In this document: piece by piece, positions 44,221 to 53,735 of the stretch | Layout of the letters: the number at the start of each line of letters is the position of its first letter | Position numbering within the stretch: the first letter of the stretch is position 1 | From: Gonatopus flavifemur | Lineage: Eukaryota > Arthropoda > Insecta > Hymenoptera > Dryinidae | NCBI GenBank assembly: GCA_018340375.1 | Contig: JAFFJZ010000002.1 | Coordinates: 24,880,001-24,944,000, forward strand | Direction: 5' to 3' | DNA length: 64,000 bases | Notes under the pieces: model-generated | What the model saw: only the letters and a program-made list of their open reading frames with translations | Databases searched by the model: none | Told to the model about the DNA's origin: nothing | Translations under genes and position numbers: made by a program

Positions 44221-44787
44221 GTGTATTCTTTGATTTTCATTAAAAAAACGCTACGAATTAATTCCAATTCCTAATATGTAGCAAAATTTTGCACATTGCT
44301 TCAATGACTCCATAGCCTTTGACTATCTTAAAATTATTACAAGTCATGAAACAATGACATAACTCCGCTTAAAATGACTCTACCGGGAGACTTCGAAAAG
44401 GGTTTTGAAGCTGAGGAAGTTCTCTACAAAATGCCGATTTTCGTGTTTCCGTGTCCTAACTCCCCTGCGAGCCTCATCTGTTTGAAAAACTAAGAAAATA
44501 TCGGCAAAAATGCTCATACTTGATCCAATGTAGATTGTGGGATAGACAAGAGAGGTCAAATGATGCTCAAAGAGTAAACTTTGCCCTTGAAATTGCATGT
44601 TTAATTGTTTCTTTAGGTTATTTTTTCACTGAGATATTCAACTTTAAAGTATCTCAGTAATCTCAACTGTGGCCTAATAATTTGGCAACCCACTGTATGG
44701 TCCATATATAAACCGTATGTAATTCATATATTATTTATACATATAAAAATCACATATGAGACACATATGACCATATGCAATTAGAGC

Positions 44788-44896
44788 TGGGACTTGAATG
44801 GGATTTTATATAGAATTTGTATAAAATATCGATTGAATTTGATGCAAATTTTATATGAAATCACACTAAGTCACATCATAGCTCCAGCTCTAATTC
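44788..44896. repeat. GAGCTGGGACT palindromic MITE, copy 2
   Basis: GAGCTGGGACTTGAATGGGA at the left and ACATCATAGCTCCAGCTC at the right, with ATTTTATATAGAATTTGTAT-type core. Confidence 0.6.
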
Positions 44897-45174
44897 TAAT
44901 AAATCCACATGAAACCTCCCGTTTGAAATGCTTATAGTAAAGATTTCCCCTATGGAAAAGATCTCATACAAACTGGTACATGGAATCTATGAGCTCTTAT
45001 GAGATTTTAGATGAGCATTTGTCCAGGGATTCATGACATTTTGCAATACCGTTAGGGACCATCCATATATTACGTAAAGCATGTTTCTTACATTTTCGCT
45101 ACCGAGCCCCTCCCCCTCTGCATTCTTAGCCCCCCCCCCTCCCCACTGCCGTTACGTAGCAATTGAAATTCCTA

Positions 45175-45391
45175 CACCGAGGGAAAAAGCATGCTTTAAA
45201 CGCAAGGGAACACTTTACGCTTCTAACGTATTTGTTGTAAAGTGCGTTAAATGCATGAGCCCATGCTTTTTGTGCACGAGTCCCATGCCTTCTGAGCATG
45301 TTCTGTTGCCATGCGTTGAAAGCACGTTATAGCAACAGCGTTAGAAGCGTGAAGGGCTCCTTTGCATTTGGAGCATGCTTTTTTCTCGGTG
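45175..45391. repeat. Foldback CACCGAGGGAAAAAGCATGC, TA duplication
   Basis: CACCGAGGGAAAAAGCATGC pairs with GCATGCTTTTTTCTCGGTG; TA on both sides (45,173-45,174; 45,392-45,393). The arms hold AACGCAAGGGAACACTTTAC-like and AGCGTGAAGGGCTCCTTTGC segments. A run of nine C (45,131-45,139) lies just upstream. Confidence 0.75.
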
Positions 45392-45589
45392 TAATAGTCT
45401 TGAATATTCTATGGATAAGAAATAAAACTGATCTATTAAACCCATTTTTTTCTATTTTGTATTCAATTATTTACTTAGACCTTGAATCATTTATATAATT
45501 CATTATTGAGAGCAACGGATTTGTTATATTTCGAGAACTCCATTATCCTGGTTAAAAGAATCCATTGAATCTGACAAATGAAATTAAAT

Positions 45590-45775
45590 GAGATTTGGTC
45601 AGAACGTTGTCCAAGTTTAATCGTAATTCAGTGAGATTTGGCCAGATTCAACGAGATTCACATAAAAATTCTCACCAAATCTCATTGAAAGTCACCGGTG
45701 AGATTTGGTCAGAACATTGTTCACGTTTAATTGTAATTTAATGAGAATTGGTCAGAATCAATGCACTGAGAGAAG
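45590..45775. repeat. Direct duplication of about 107 bp
   Basis: GAGATTTGGTCAGAACGTTG (45,591) is repeated as GAGATTTGGTCAGAACATTG (45,699), each followed by GTTTAATxGTAATTxA. Non-coding. Confidence 0.6.
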
Positions 45776-46355
45776 AGATTATATAAACATTACCAAAATT
45801 CCAGTTATAGTTATTGAAAAGTATGATAATTGAGTGACACATGGGAATTTTAGATAAACGTTCCTTTCTTCTCAATTATAATCATCCCATATCTAATATA
45901 CCACGCGATATTGAGAGAAAAAAGGATTATTTTATATACATTGGAGTATAAGCTACGCAATAAAATATTGTCCATCACTTTACAATATAGAGAAGTATGT
46001 GAATTCGGTTGAACGAATCCTCACTAAGTAGTTTAGTAAAATTTCACCATTATGCCTGCCAAATATTTCGCTCCTTATTTATTGAAATATAATGGCCTAC
46101 TTGTTGATTTTTGCGGCATATTTGATCAACCAATATCATGCAGTAAGAAAGGTGGAATTCTAATGGATTCAGTAATTGAATATCAATTTCAGAAGATCGA
46201 TTTCCTAACACAAATAATAATAATTGCATTAATGTGACACAAGCGCTAGGACTCAAATCAATTTTTTGTGAATAATGTACGCAAAAATGCGTGAGTTTAT
46301 TTAAAATATCTCTCCGTACAGTATTTTTTCAGTGTTTCAAATCATGTTCTAAAAA

Positions 46356-46466
46356 CCCCTAGACAGCAATACAGTTCAGAGAGAATTCATATTCAATACT
46401 CTTTGGATTCTGAGAATCCATAAAAAATTTTATATGAATACAGGTGGAATTTTTGCGTTGTATGGG
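46356..46466. repeat. Short CCC...GGG foldback
   Basis: CCCCTAGACAGCAATACAG at the left and TTTGCGTTGTATGGG at the right, with GAGAATTCATATTCAATA / ATATGAATAC inside. Flanks AA and TT, so the duplication is not preserved. Confidence 0.5.
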
Positions 46467-46678
46467 TTTTAAATGAACCTAATATTGCGTAATATGTAAT
46501 GAAACAATTGGCTCAAGTTTCAATAAGATGTTAGACCAACTCTATTGTTTCGGTACGTGATTGTCAAAGCAAAATTAAGCAAATGTTCCTTTGGCGAAAT
46601 ACTGTGGGAGGCTTCGTCTTCAAGTTATAAGCAAAATAAATTTCAACGAGAAAATCAAATTTTAAAATCAAGACTACC

Positions 46679-47443
46679 CCCCAGGTAGCACAAGCACGTT
46701 CTGAGAATGTTCTAAGAATATACGTTGAGGATATTCGAATATTCTAAGGAGATTCTTATTACGTGCGAATATATTCTACGCACATTCTCAGAATGTTTGA
46801 ATGAGACTGTTTCAAATATTCTCAGAATATTATGCCACGAATATTGTGGGAATATTATGAAAAAAACCTGTTAAAATAGAAATTCCTGCCAATATAACTT
46901 TTGCATGTAACCGAAAACTAATTCACAATCAATTCTTCCAATCAATAAACATATCTGTCATCATGGATTCTTAGCAATATCATGGATTCACATGGATGGG
47001 TGAGATACTTATGATCACAACAAGCCATCATAATATATACGATATCTCTTCAAATTTTATTACACTTTTGAAGATTATTTTTCACGCATGACGCTCTCAA
47101 ACATTCGGGATATTAAAATGCACATTTATGAATTTCTCATTCCCCAAATACAAATTAAAATAATATATTATCCAAGGATCTGGAGCCTGTCAACAACATT
47201 ATCCGCCATTACTAAATTCATGTCATTAAGATGCTTGCGCATGCGCTGTTTATTAATCTCCCTACAAACTTTGTACGCATATTGTACGAACGTTCCTAGA
47301 ATATTCGAAACAGTCCCATTCAAATGTTCTCAGAATCTTCTATGAATATTTACGAAGCTTCTACGCTTTTTTTAAAAATATTCGATACAGTACGTTTTAC
47401 GGATGTTGTGAGAATATTCTCAGAATATTCTGTGTTACATGGG
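46679..47443. repeat. CCC...GGG foldback with AGAATATTCT words
   Basis: CCCCAGGTAGCACAAGCACG and a right end CTGTGTTACATGGG. Arms are built from TTCTGAGAATGTTC / GAATATTCTCAGAATATTC. 765 bp, AT-rich core with no transposase. Confidence 0.6.
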
Positions 47444-48225
47444 CCTCTACTTTTGAGATAGATTGCATCTAAAAGATGCCAAAAATTTATATGCTACACT
47501 AAAACATTAAGAATATGCTGTCAGTTCAAAATGAAGATCTGAGAATGAGAGGGAAATATTCTTAAAGTTCAACACAAGTCGATGAGAAATGGATTAGAAG
47601 CACGCACTGCACGCACAAGCGTTGATCTAGAGTAGGTGGTAGTGGGGATGAGCGCAGATTTCAGTGAACTAGACAGTAATCTGTATTCAAAAGGTTACGA
47701 ACCAATCACTGGAAAATATGAAAACAAGAATGTTCTTGAAAGTTCACTAATGTTTCCAAAATACGTGTCGTAGACAATACATATATATATATACGATAGA
47801 GGTACGCACAACAAAGCTACATGAATATATATTGTTTATATTGAACATTGCTCAGTAATTTGGGAAAAATAATTTCACAAGTAGGAATGAAAGCTACAAG
47901 GTATTCAAATATTTTACTTTTTGATGGAGGTATTATTCGTAGTTATGTGACCCTATTATTTCTCACATCATAAGACTATCAATTGATGAAGTGTTTACTG
48001 TAGTTTATAAGAAATATCGTTGTACATCCTTTTTGAATATGTAATGATTACAAAACTGAACGTATGATAATATTTATTGAACATTTTATTAAAGTTTCGC
48101 ATAAGTTGGGTGAATTTGGATGAATTTATAAGATCTATTAGTAAGATTTCAGCAATTGATAATTCTACTGAATAATATGAAAATCAATGCTGTATTTCAC
48201 CAATCCATTTCTCTCAGTGTATTGA
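47444..48225. other. No recognised feature
   Basis: AT-rich sequence with short frames and an (AT)n run at 47,780-47,795. No element ends could be fixed. Confidence 0.6.
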
Positions 48226-48885
48226 TACCAATAAAATGTTTTCTTATTGGATTCGATTGGTATTTTATGATAAATCAAAACTCTAATTGATAGCAATAAA
48301 ATATTTTTTGATGTAGTTCAATGGGTATTTTATTATTAATCAAAATTCTGATTGATGTGAATGAATTATTTTCCAACTGGATTCAATTGAGAATTTGCCA
48401 ACACCTCTATCTCCGCATATGATTTGGGAAATTTATTCCTACCTGGAGGGGATTCGAACTATCACCGATCTACCTATCTGTAAGACCTGCCTTGTTGACC
48501 TCTAAGCTATCCTAACACGCTGCTCTGAAGGGACACATTGCCAAACATATCCTGGTCAAGAATATCTGATTGAATCTGATGACAAAAATGTTTTTCTAAT
48601 GGATTCAATCGGTATCTTATGAATAATAAAAACTCCGATTGATACCAATAAAATATTTTTCAATTTAGTTCAATGGGTATTTTATGATGAATGAAAATTC
48701 CGATTGATATCGATGAAATATTGTTTAATTGCATTTAATCGGTATACTATCGAACATGAAAATTCTAATTGATCCCAGCGAAATATTTCTCAATGGGATT
48801 CAATGGGTATTGTATTACCAACAAAAATTCCGATTGGCACCAATACAATAGTTTTTTATTGGATTTGATCGGTATTTTATTTATT
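48226..48885. repeat. 65-bp minisatellite, about eight diverged units, interrupted
   Basis: Units begin TTGATACCAATAAAATxTTT and continue with ATTGGATTCAATxGGTATT plus TTATxATxAATxAAAATTC. Three units precede and five follow a foreign segment at about 48,395-48,565 that includes a tRNA-like piece. Units differ at 15-30% of positions by eye, so this is an old array. Confidence 0.75.
48395..48565 (-). mobile_element. tRNA-derived SINE-like insert
   Basis: On the minus strand an A-box-like TAGCTTAGAGGTC (48,498-48,510) is followed 40 bases later by a B-box-like AGTTCGAATCCCC (48,448-48,460). No acceptor stem can be closed, so it is not a functional tRNA. It is a tRNA-derived insert in the minisatellite. 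Confidence 0.5.
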
Positions 48886-48954
48886 TAAAACCGATGGTCT
48901 GATGCAATAAAAGCGATTCTAAAACTGAATTGGTTGTTGTCGGAACATAGCTGT

Positions 48955-49172
48955 ACTCGGAAACAAAAGATTAGTTGAAATAATTTGAACTATTTAACTT
49001 GTAAGCGCATATGTACCCATTTTTTTCGTTAGAATAACCAATTGTTTTATTGATTCGACCAGTTTTTTGAATTAGTCGAATCAATGAATAAAATTGTTGT
49101 ACTAACAAAAAAAATGGGTCCATATGCGCTTACAAGTCAACTAGTTGTTTCAACTAATCTTTTTTTCTCATG
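48955..49172. repeat. Foldback AACAAAAGATTAGTTGAAA
   Basis: AAAGATTAGTTGAAATAATT / GTTTCAACTAATCTTTTT and ACTTGTAAGCGCATATG / CATATGCGCTTACAAGT are mirrored, as are GATTCGACC...TAGTCGAATCAAT at the centre. Confidence 0.75.
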
Positions 49173-50085
49173 TAGGATATTAGGATCCATAAACTTTCCG
49201 ATTATTTCCAATAGATTCGAATGTTGAGATGATCCAACTAAAACTGATTGATCAATTAAATCTGTACATTTTCAAATTAACTCGGAAATTCTTCATAAAA
49301 AACTCATTACTCATTCAATTCCACACATTTCCCCATTACTTCCAATAGATTGAGGTTATGGAAAATTCCAATCAGAACCGTTCGCCTTATGGGATGGACA
49401 AAATTTCAATCATCCAATCCGATATCTCTTATACAGACCAACAGATCACGCGAAGTCTTATTAATTTAAATAAACAACAGATTTTTCGATTGGTGAATCC
49501 TCGATTCAATCCTATAGAAAAGAAGGCCCGATTAATTTCTATTCATTTTGAATCGGTAGCTGAGCCTTTCCGATTGACCCTATTCATTCCGATTATTTTT
49601 GAATCGGTTTTTATCGGATCCGATTGGATTTTTTAACCAGGACAGGGTCCTTCGTCTGATAGGAAATTTTCTCAGTAACGATCTAGCTCGTCAATCTCGT
49701 AGTTCTGGCTCAGCTCGAAACTCGGATCGACTGAAATTTTTTCAGCTATGCTCGAAGATCGAATCGTTTGAAATGATTGAAATCGACCCGAAGATCGCGG
49801 TCACACTACTTCCGAGGTATTTGGATCCTCCAAAAATTAAAAAAATGCTCATATCTCCGGATCTACCCAGACAGCACAGGAAGTTTTCTGTATGTTTCGG
49901 AAACGTACTCTTGGTTCTGCGTGTTTTGGCCTCCATGGGATAGGTTTTCCAAACGTTTGAAGTATCTTCCCTTTTGATGCTTCAGATTGAGTTCTGAGGA
50001 CGTTCTTTTTATCTACTACGGGATGTTCTTGCCATGTCTCCCAAACGTCCTTCCGTGAAAACTACCCTTCAAATACACAACCCAA

Positions 50086-50567
50086 CCCGAAGGGAACATG
50101 AAGCTCCGACGAACGTTCAGAATAGATCATGATAGATCAGACTGAAGCTCCGTTAAACGTTCGATGAAGGTCCGATGAACGTTGAAATGTCCGCTTGAAA
50201 ATAGCTTAAATGAAGGTTCATAGAACGTTTATTAAAGATTCTACGAAGATTCATTCAACCTTCAGTTTTTTATGTTTCAGACGGAATTACAATTATAGTT
50301 AGAAATGCCTCAATCTTTCATTTTTTCGTGGAAAAATATACTTTGAAAAAAACTTTGATCGAAAAATTGCAACTCGAACGAACCTTTAGCAAACGTTCGA
50401 TGAACGTTTTATGAACGTTCATTCAAACTATTTTCAAGTGGACATTTCAACGTTCATCGGACCTTCGTCGAACGTTTACGAATCTAAACTTGAGCTCCAA
50501 CGGAGCTTCAGTCTGATCTATCATGATCTATTCTGAACATTTGTCGGAGCTTCATGTTCCCTTCGGG
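50086..50567. repeat. Foldback CCCGAAGGGAACATGAAGC
   Basis: CCGAAGGGAACATGAAGCTC pairs with GAGCTTCATGTTCCCTTCGG; AATAGATCATGATAGATCAG and CGATGAAGGTCCGATGAACG also have reverse copies. Rich in GAACGTT words. Non-coding. Confidence 0.75.
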
Positions 50568-50937
50568 AATGAACATGAACATCTTCAAGATATCTTGACG
50601 ATATCTTTTGAAAGACATCTACAAGACATATCAAAAAGACATCTTGAAGATGTTTTTCAAAAGATATGTTTAAGATGTTTTGCCAAATGCATATCTCTAA
50701 GATCAGCAGTTTTGAGGTTATGAGTGCATATGGATAACACTTCAAATGTCTTTGTTCACAATCAAATCGCAAAGAAGGTGAATCCGTTCATAAATTAAAA
50801 GCTTGAATAATCCATGTGAATACCAACAGATTCTGTGAAAAGTACAATTTTGTAACCTTGCAGTGCTAGCACTGAAACTAACGAATCTCCGAGTCACAAT
50901 ATTTTGCGAATTATCGAACTTTTTACGCTGAATTTTA

Positions 50938-52228
50938 CGAGGGTGGATTGATAAGTTTCCGGCCTGACCAAGAGATGGCGCCACTAGGCCTACCTTGAGG
51001 TGGCGTTCTATAGTACCACCCTTAGATAGCTTGTAGCTATAGTTTCAGTCCGATCGCCATGTTAGTTTAGTTTTGAGAGCACGCTGACCAAGACGCCTCT
51101 GTGTTTTTCGTAAAAATGGAAAAGCTGGAAAATCGTGCTGTCATCAAATACTTTTATTTGAAGGGGTTAACGCCGAAGGAAATTGAAGAAGAGATGGACT
51201 CAACACTGGGGACATCCTCCCCATCATATTCAACCGTTAAGCAGTGGGTTTCCGAGTTTAAAAAGAGTCGTGTGAGCACCTCTGATGAGCCTCGCTCAGG
51301 ACGCCCCATTGAGGTCACAACTCCAGATATGATCGAAAAAATCCATCAAATAGTGCTGAAAGATCGCAGATTAAAAGTTCGTGAGATAGCTGAGACCTGT
51401 AAGATGTCATATGAACGTGTACAAAATATTTTGCACCAACATTTGTATATGGAAAAGCTCTGTGCAAGATGGGTGCCGCGTTTGCTAACAGTCGACCAAA
51501 AATTGATTCGAAAGAACATTTCTACCGCCAATTTGGCGTTGTATAAGCGTAATCCAAGCGAATTTTTGCGTCGATTCGTAACCGTTGACGAAACTTGGGT
51601 CCACCACTACACTCCTGAAACCAAAGAACAGTCTAAACAGTGGATTGGACCAGGAACCAACTCCAAAGAAGGCAAAAACAATTTTTTCGGCGAACAAGGT
51701 TATGGCTACTGTTTTTTGGGATGCAAGAGGTATTATATACATTGATTACCTTGAAAAGGGTAAAACTATCACTGGTCAATACTACGCAGACTTATTGCAA
51801 CGTTTGAGCCACGAAGTGAAAATTAAACGACCTCATCTGGCGAAGAAAAAAATCTTGTTTCATCACGATAACGCACCAGCGCACACGTCAATCGTTGCGA
51901 TGGCTAAAATCAACGATCTGAAGTTTGAATTAATGCCGCACCCTCCCTACTCTCCAGACCTAGCCCCGAGTGACTATTATCTGTTTCCTAACCTCAAAAA
52001 ATGGCTTGGCGGTAAGAGATTTGCGGACAATGAAGAAGTAATCGAAGCTGTAAATGGGTATTTTGAGGAGCTTGACGAATCAGTCTATAGAGATGGCATT
52101 ACTAGACTAGAACACCGCTATGAGGAATGTATCAGCCTTGGAGGAGATTATGTTAAGAAATAAAAAAAAAAAATTCTTAAAAACGTTGTTTTTCTTGGTC
52201 AGGCCGGAAACTTATCAATCCACCCTCG
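50938..52228 (+). mobile_element. Mariner (DD34D) element with perfect 36-bp terminal repeats
   Basis: The termini CGAGGGTGGATTGATAAGTT then TCCGGCCTGACCAAGA are identical in both ends over 36 bases, and TA is duplicated (50,936-50,937; 52,229-52,230). Length 1,291 bp, normal for mariner. The perfect terminal repeats suggest a fairly recent insertion. Confidence 0.95.
51116..52163 (+). pseudogene. Mariner transposase with one frameshift
   Basis: ATG at 51,116 opens MEKLENRAVIKYFYLKGLTP. The helix-turn-helix domain is followed by RSGRPIEVTTPDMIEK, the WVPRLL block, and TVDETWVHHYTPE (first catalytic Asp). Near 51,648-51,655, at GGACCAGGAACC, the frame shifts by +1, consistent with loss of two bases. 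The other frame then continues PTPKKAKTIFSANKVMATVF, ILFHHDNAPAHTS (second Asp) and YSPDLAPSDYYLFP (third Asp, 34 residues on: DD34D) to a stop at 52,161. About 349 residues in all. No other lesion is visible. Confidence 0.92.
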
Positions 52229-52352
52229 TATGTACGGTCTTCGTGTCCGATGATTTTATCAAATTCTCATTCACATTTACTAATAAGTTGTTTTTCAATA
52301 ACAGTGAGAAAAAAATAATTTCAAGGTATCTATGACATTCATCAGGCACTAA

Positions 52353-52459
52353 CCCAAGTAACACCAATGTACGTAAAATATTCTCCGAACGTTCCTAGAA
52401 TATTTAAACGTCCTGCCAACATTCTCAGAACGTTTGACGAAGATTGTGTGTTACTAGGG
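52353..52459. repeat. Short CCC...GGG foldback, AAGTAACAC ends
   Basis: CCCAAGTAACACCAATGTAC and TTGTGTGTTACTAGGG are inverted; TAA occurs on both sides, which leaves a 2- or 3-bp duplication open. Core words GAACGTTCCTAGAATATT resemble the 46,679 element. Confidence 0.6.
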
Positions 52460-52551
52460 TAACGATCACTGGATCATGTACTTCAATATATTTCACCAAA
52501 TTCATTAAGCTGTTCAAGTTTTAAGCACAGTCAACTTATCTTATATTTGTA

Positions 52552-52659
52552 CCCCAAGAGAACACAAACCTCCAAGAACGTCCAATAGACGTACTGGACG
52601 TCCAATAGACGGTCAAGTACCTCCGTTGGACGTATTTGGAGATTTGTGTTCTCTTGGAG
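52552..52659. repeat. CCCCAAGAGAACACAAACC palindrome, copy 2, TA duplication
   Basis: Same sequence as 40,593-40,680 with about 20 extra bases (a repeated GACGTCCAATAGACG). TA on both sides. Confidence 0.8.
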
Positions 52660-52767
52660 TATATGTCATAAACACCTTATTCAAAAGATCACTTTTACTC
52701 TGAAAATGTACACCGCTGACATTATATCTCACTATGTCATATTGACAATTATGAGCACCGTCATCAA

Positions 52768-52925
52768 ATATGGCTCCGTCCGTATGGCTCAGGTCATCGA
52801 AGCGTGAGTACGTCGTGAAATGTCCGGGTTCGAATCCCGCAACCCCAAAAATCCGAAATGAAGTAAAATTTGTAGGACTGAGAGAAGGGATCAAAAGAAA
52901 AGAAAGAAGGAAGAAGAAGAAAAAG
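52768..52925 (+). mobile_element. tRNA-derived SINE-like element
   Basis: An A-box-like TATGGCTCAGGTC (52,783) and a B-box GGGTTCGAATCCC (52,826-52,838) lie 43 bases apart, as in a Pol III tRNA promoter. An unrelated segment and a purine-rich tail AGAAAAGAAAGAAGGAAGAA follow. It is not a folded tRNA. Confidence 0.65.
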
Positions 52926-53513
52926 AGGGGAGAATTTTTTTTATGCACGATTCAAGATTTTTCCAAGATATTTTTATGAATTCTTCAAGACATTTTTCAG
53001 ACTTGATTGAATACGTCTAAAGCATATCTTCCACAAGACGTTTTTGAGATGTCTTAAACTTGTCGAAATCAGTCTCGTAAGACATCTTTTAGATTTCTAA
53101 AAGACATCTTTAAGACCTTCTTACAAGACATCTTTCAAAATTGCGAGATATCTTTTAGATATCTAAAAGATGTCTTTTTGTTTGATTGGGAAAATTACAC
53201 GGTGGACATGAATAGAACTAAACGGGACATTTGCATGTCCCTGGGACATACATATGACGTTCTTAGAACATCCTGAGACTTTATTTGCACGTTCCCTTTG
53301 TAACCAAGTACGTTTTTGGAACCTTCAAAAAACCTCCCGGTGCTGTATGGGTAAGGATCAGATTTGAATATTCCGGACCAAAATCTTTTCGGAATCACAC
53401 CAAGAATCTGCTCTCAGAAAAGTGTACGGTAATTTTGAATACTGAAAATTTAGCTGCCTCAACAAATAATTAGTTGACGTAGTCAATTACTACGTTAGCG
53501 GAAAATTTACTAT

Positions 53514-53735
53514 ATCAGCATGTTCTTGAAGTTTGAATCGTTTATAGAAACGAAATGAAAATTCAAACCCACAAAACCTGATGAATGATCGTTATTTAAC
53601 TCTTTGGAACTGAAAACATCGCTTAAATAAGGTACTGCAAGACTTTGGGTCTTCAACAGCTGAGAATTTTGTTATTAGTTCACCAATTTGTTTCAATAAA
53701 CGATTCCAACTTCAGGAACATATATCAGCGGAAAG
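53514..53735. repeat. GAAGTTTGAATCGTTTAT foldback, copy 1
   Basis: TTGAAGTTTGAATCGTTTAT with GAAACGAAATGAAAATTC at the left; TTGTTTCAATAAACGATTCC and AACTTCAGGAACA at the right. Related copies: 58,105-58,330 and 61,984-63,084. Confidence 0.6.

Larger units (their letters stand above)
42916..44274 (+). mobile_element. Mariner (DD34D) element, inactive, with a foldback inside
   Basis: Terminal repeats TTAGGTGTTGGAATTAATTC (left) and the matching right end finishing ATTCCAATTCCTAA are flanked by TA (42,914-42,915; 44,275-44,276). Length 1,359 bp including a 124-bp insertion; the transposase is described separately. Confidence 0.9.
41677..44695. mobile_element. Second copy of the Tc1-like hairpin, expanded by insertions
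   Basis: CAGTGGGTTGCCGAATTATT at the left and AATTTGGCAACCCACTG at the right are the same termini as at 7,519-8,441, and the left arm follows that copy (TGAGCATCATTTGACCTCT). Its centre has been split by a TTAA-flanked foldback (42,203-42,579), an interspersed repeat (about 42,640-42,890) and a mariner (42,916-44,274). TA follows the right end; the left flank shows TACA. Confidence 0.75.
49866..53351. mobile_element. 3.5-kb composite CCC...GGG element with four nested insertions; TA duplication
   Basis: Left end CCCAGACAGCACAGGAAGTT, right end ...CCTCCCGGTGCTGTATGGG. The flanks (CTCCGGATCTA and TAAGGATCAG) are the two halves of a Tc1-like hairpin repeat whose intact copy at 13,019-13,040 reads CTCCGGATCTAAGGATC, so TA was duplicated. 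Inside are a foldback (50,086-50,567), a 'GACATCTT' repeat arm (50,569-50,735 with its partner near 52,965-53,180), a mariner (50,938-52,228), small foldbacks at 52,353 and 52,552, and a SINE-like piece (52,768-52,925). Confidence 0.8.

Noticed and set aside
48441..48516. Possible tRNA gene on the minus strand
   Set aside because: A- and B-box-like words are present but the acceptor stem does not pair and the anticodon arm is irregular; more likely a SINE head.
48226..48885. CRISPR-like regular repeats
   Set aside because: Whole 65-bp units repeat without unique spacers, and the genome is eukaryotic; it is a minisatellite.
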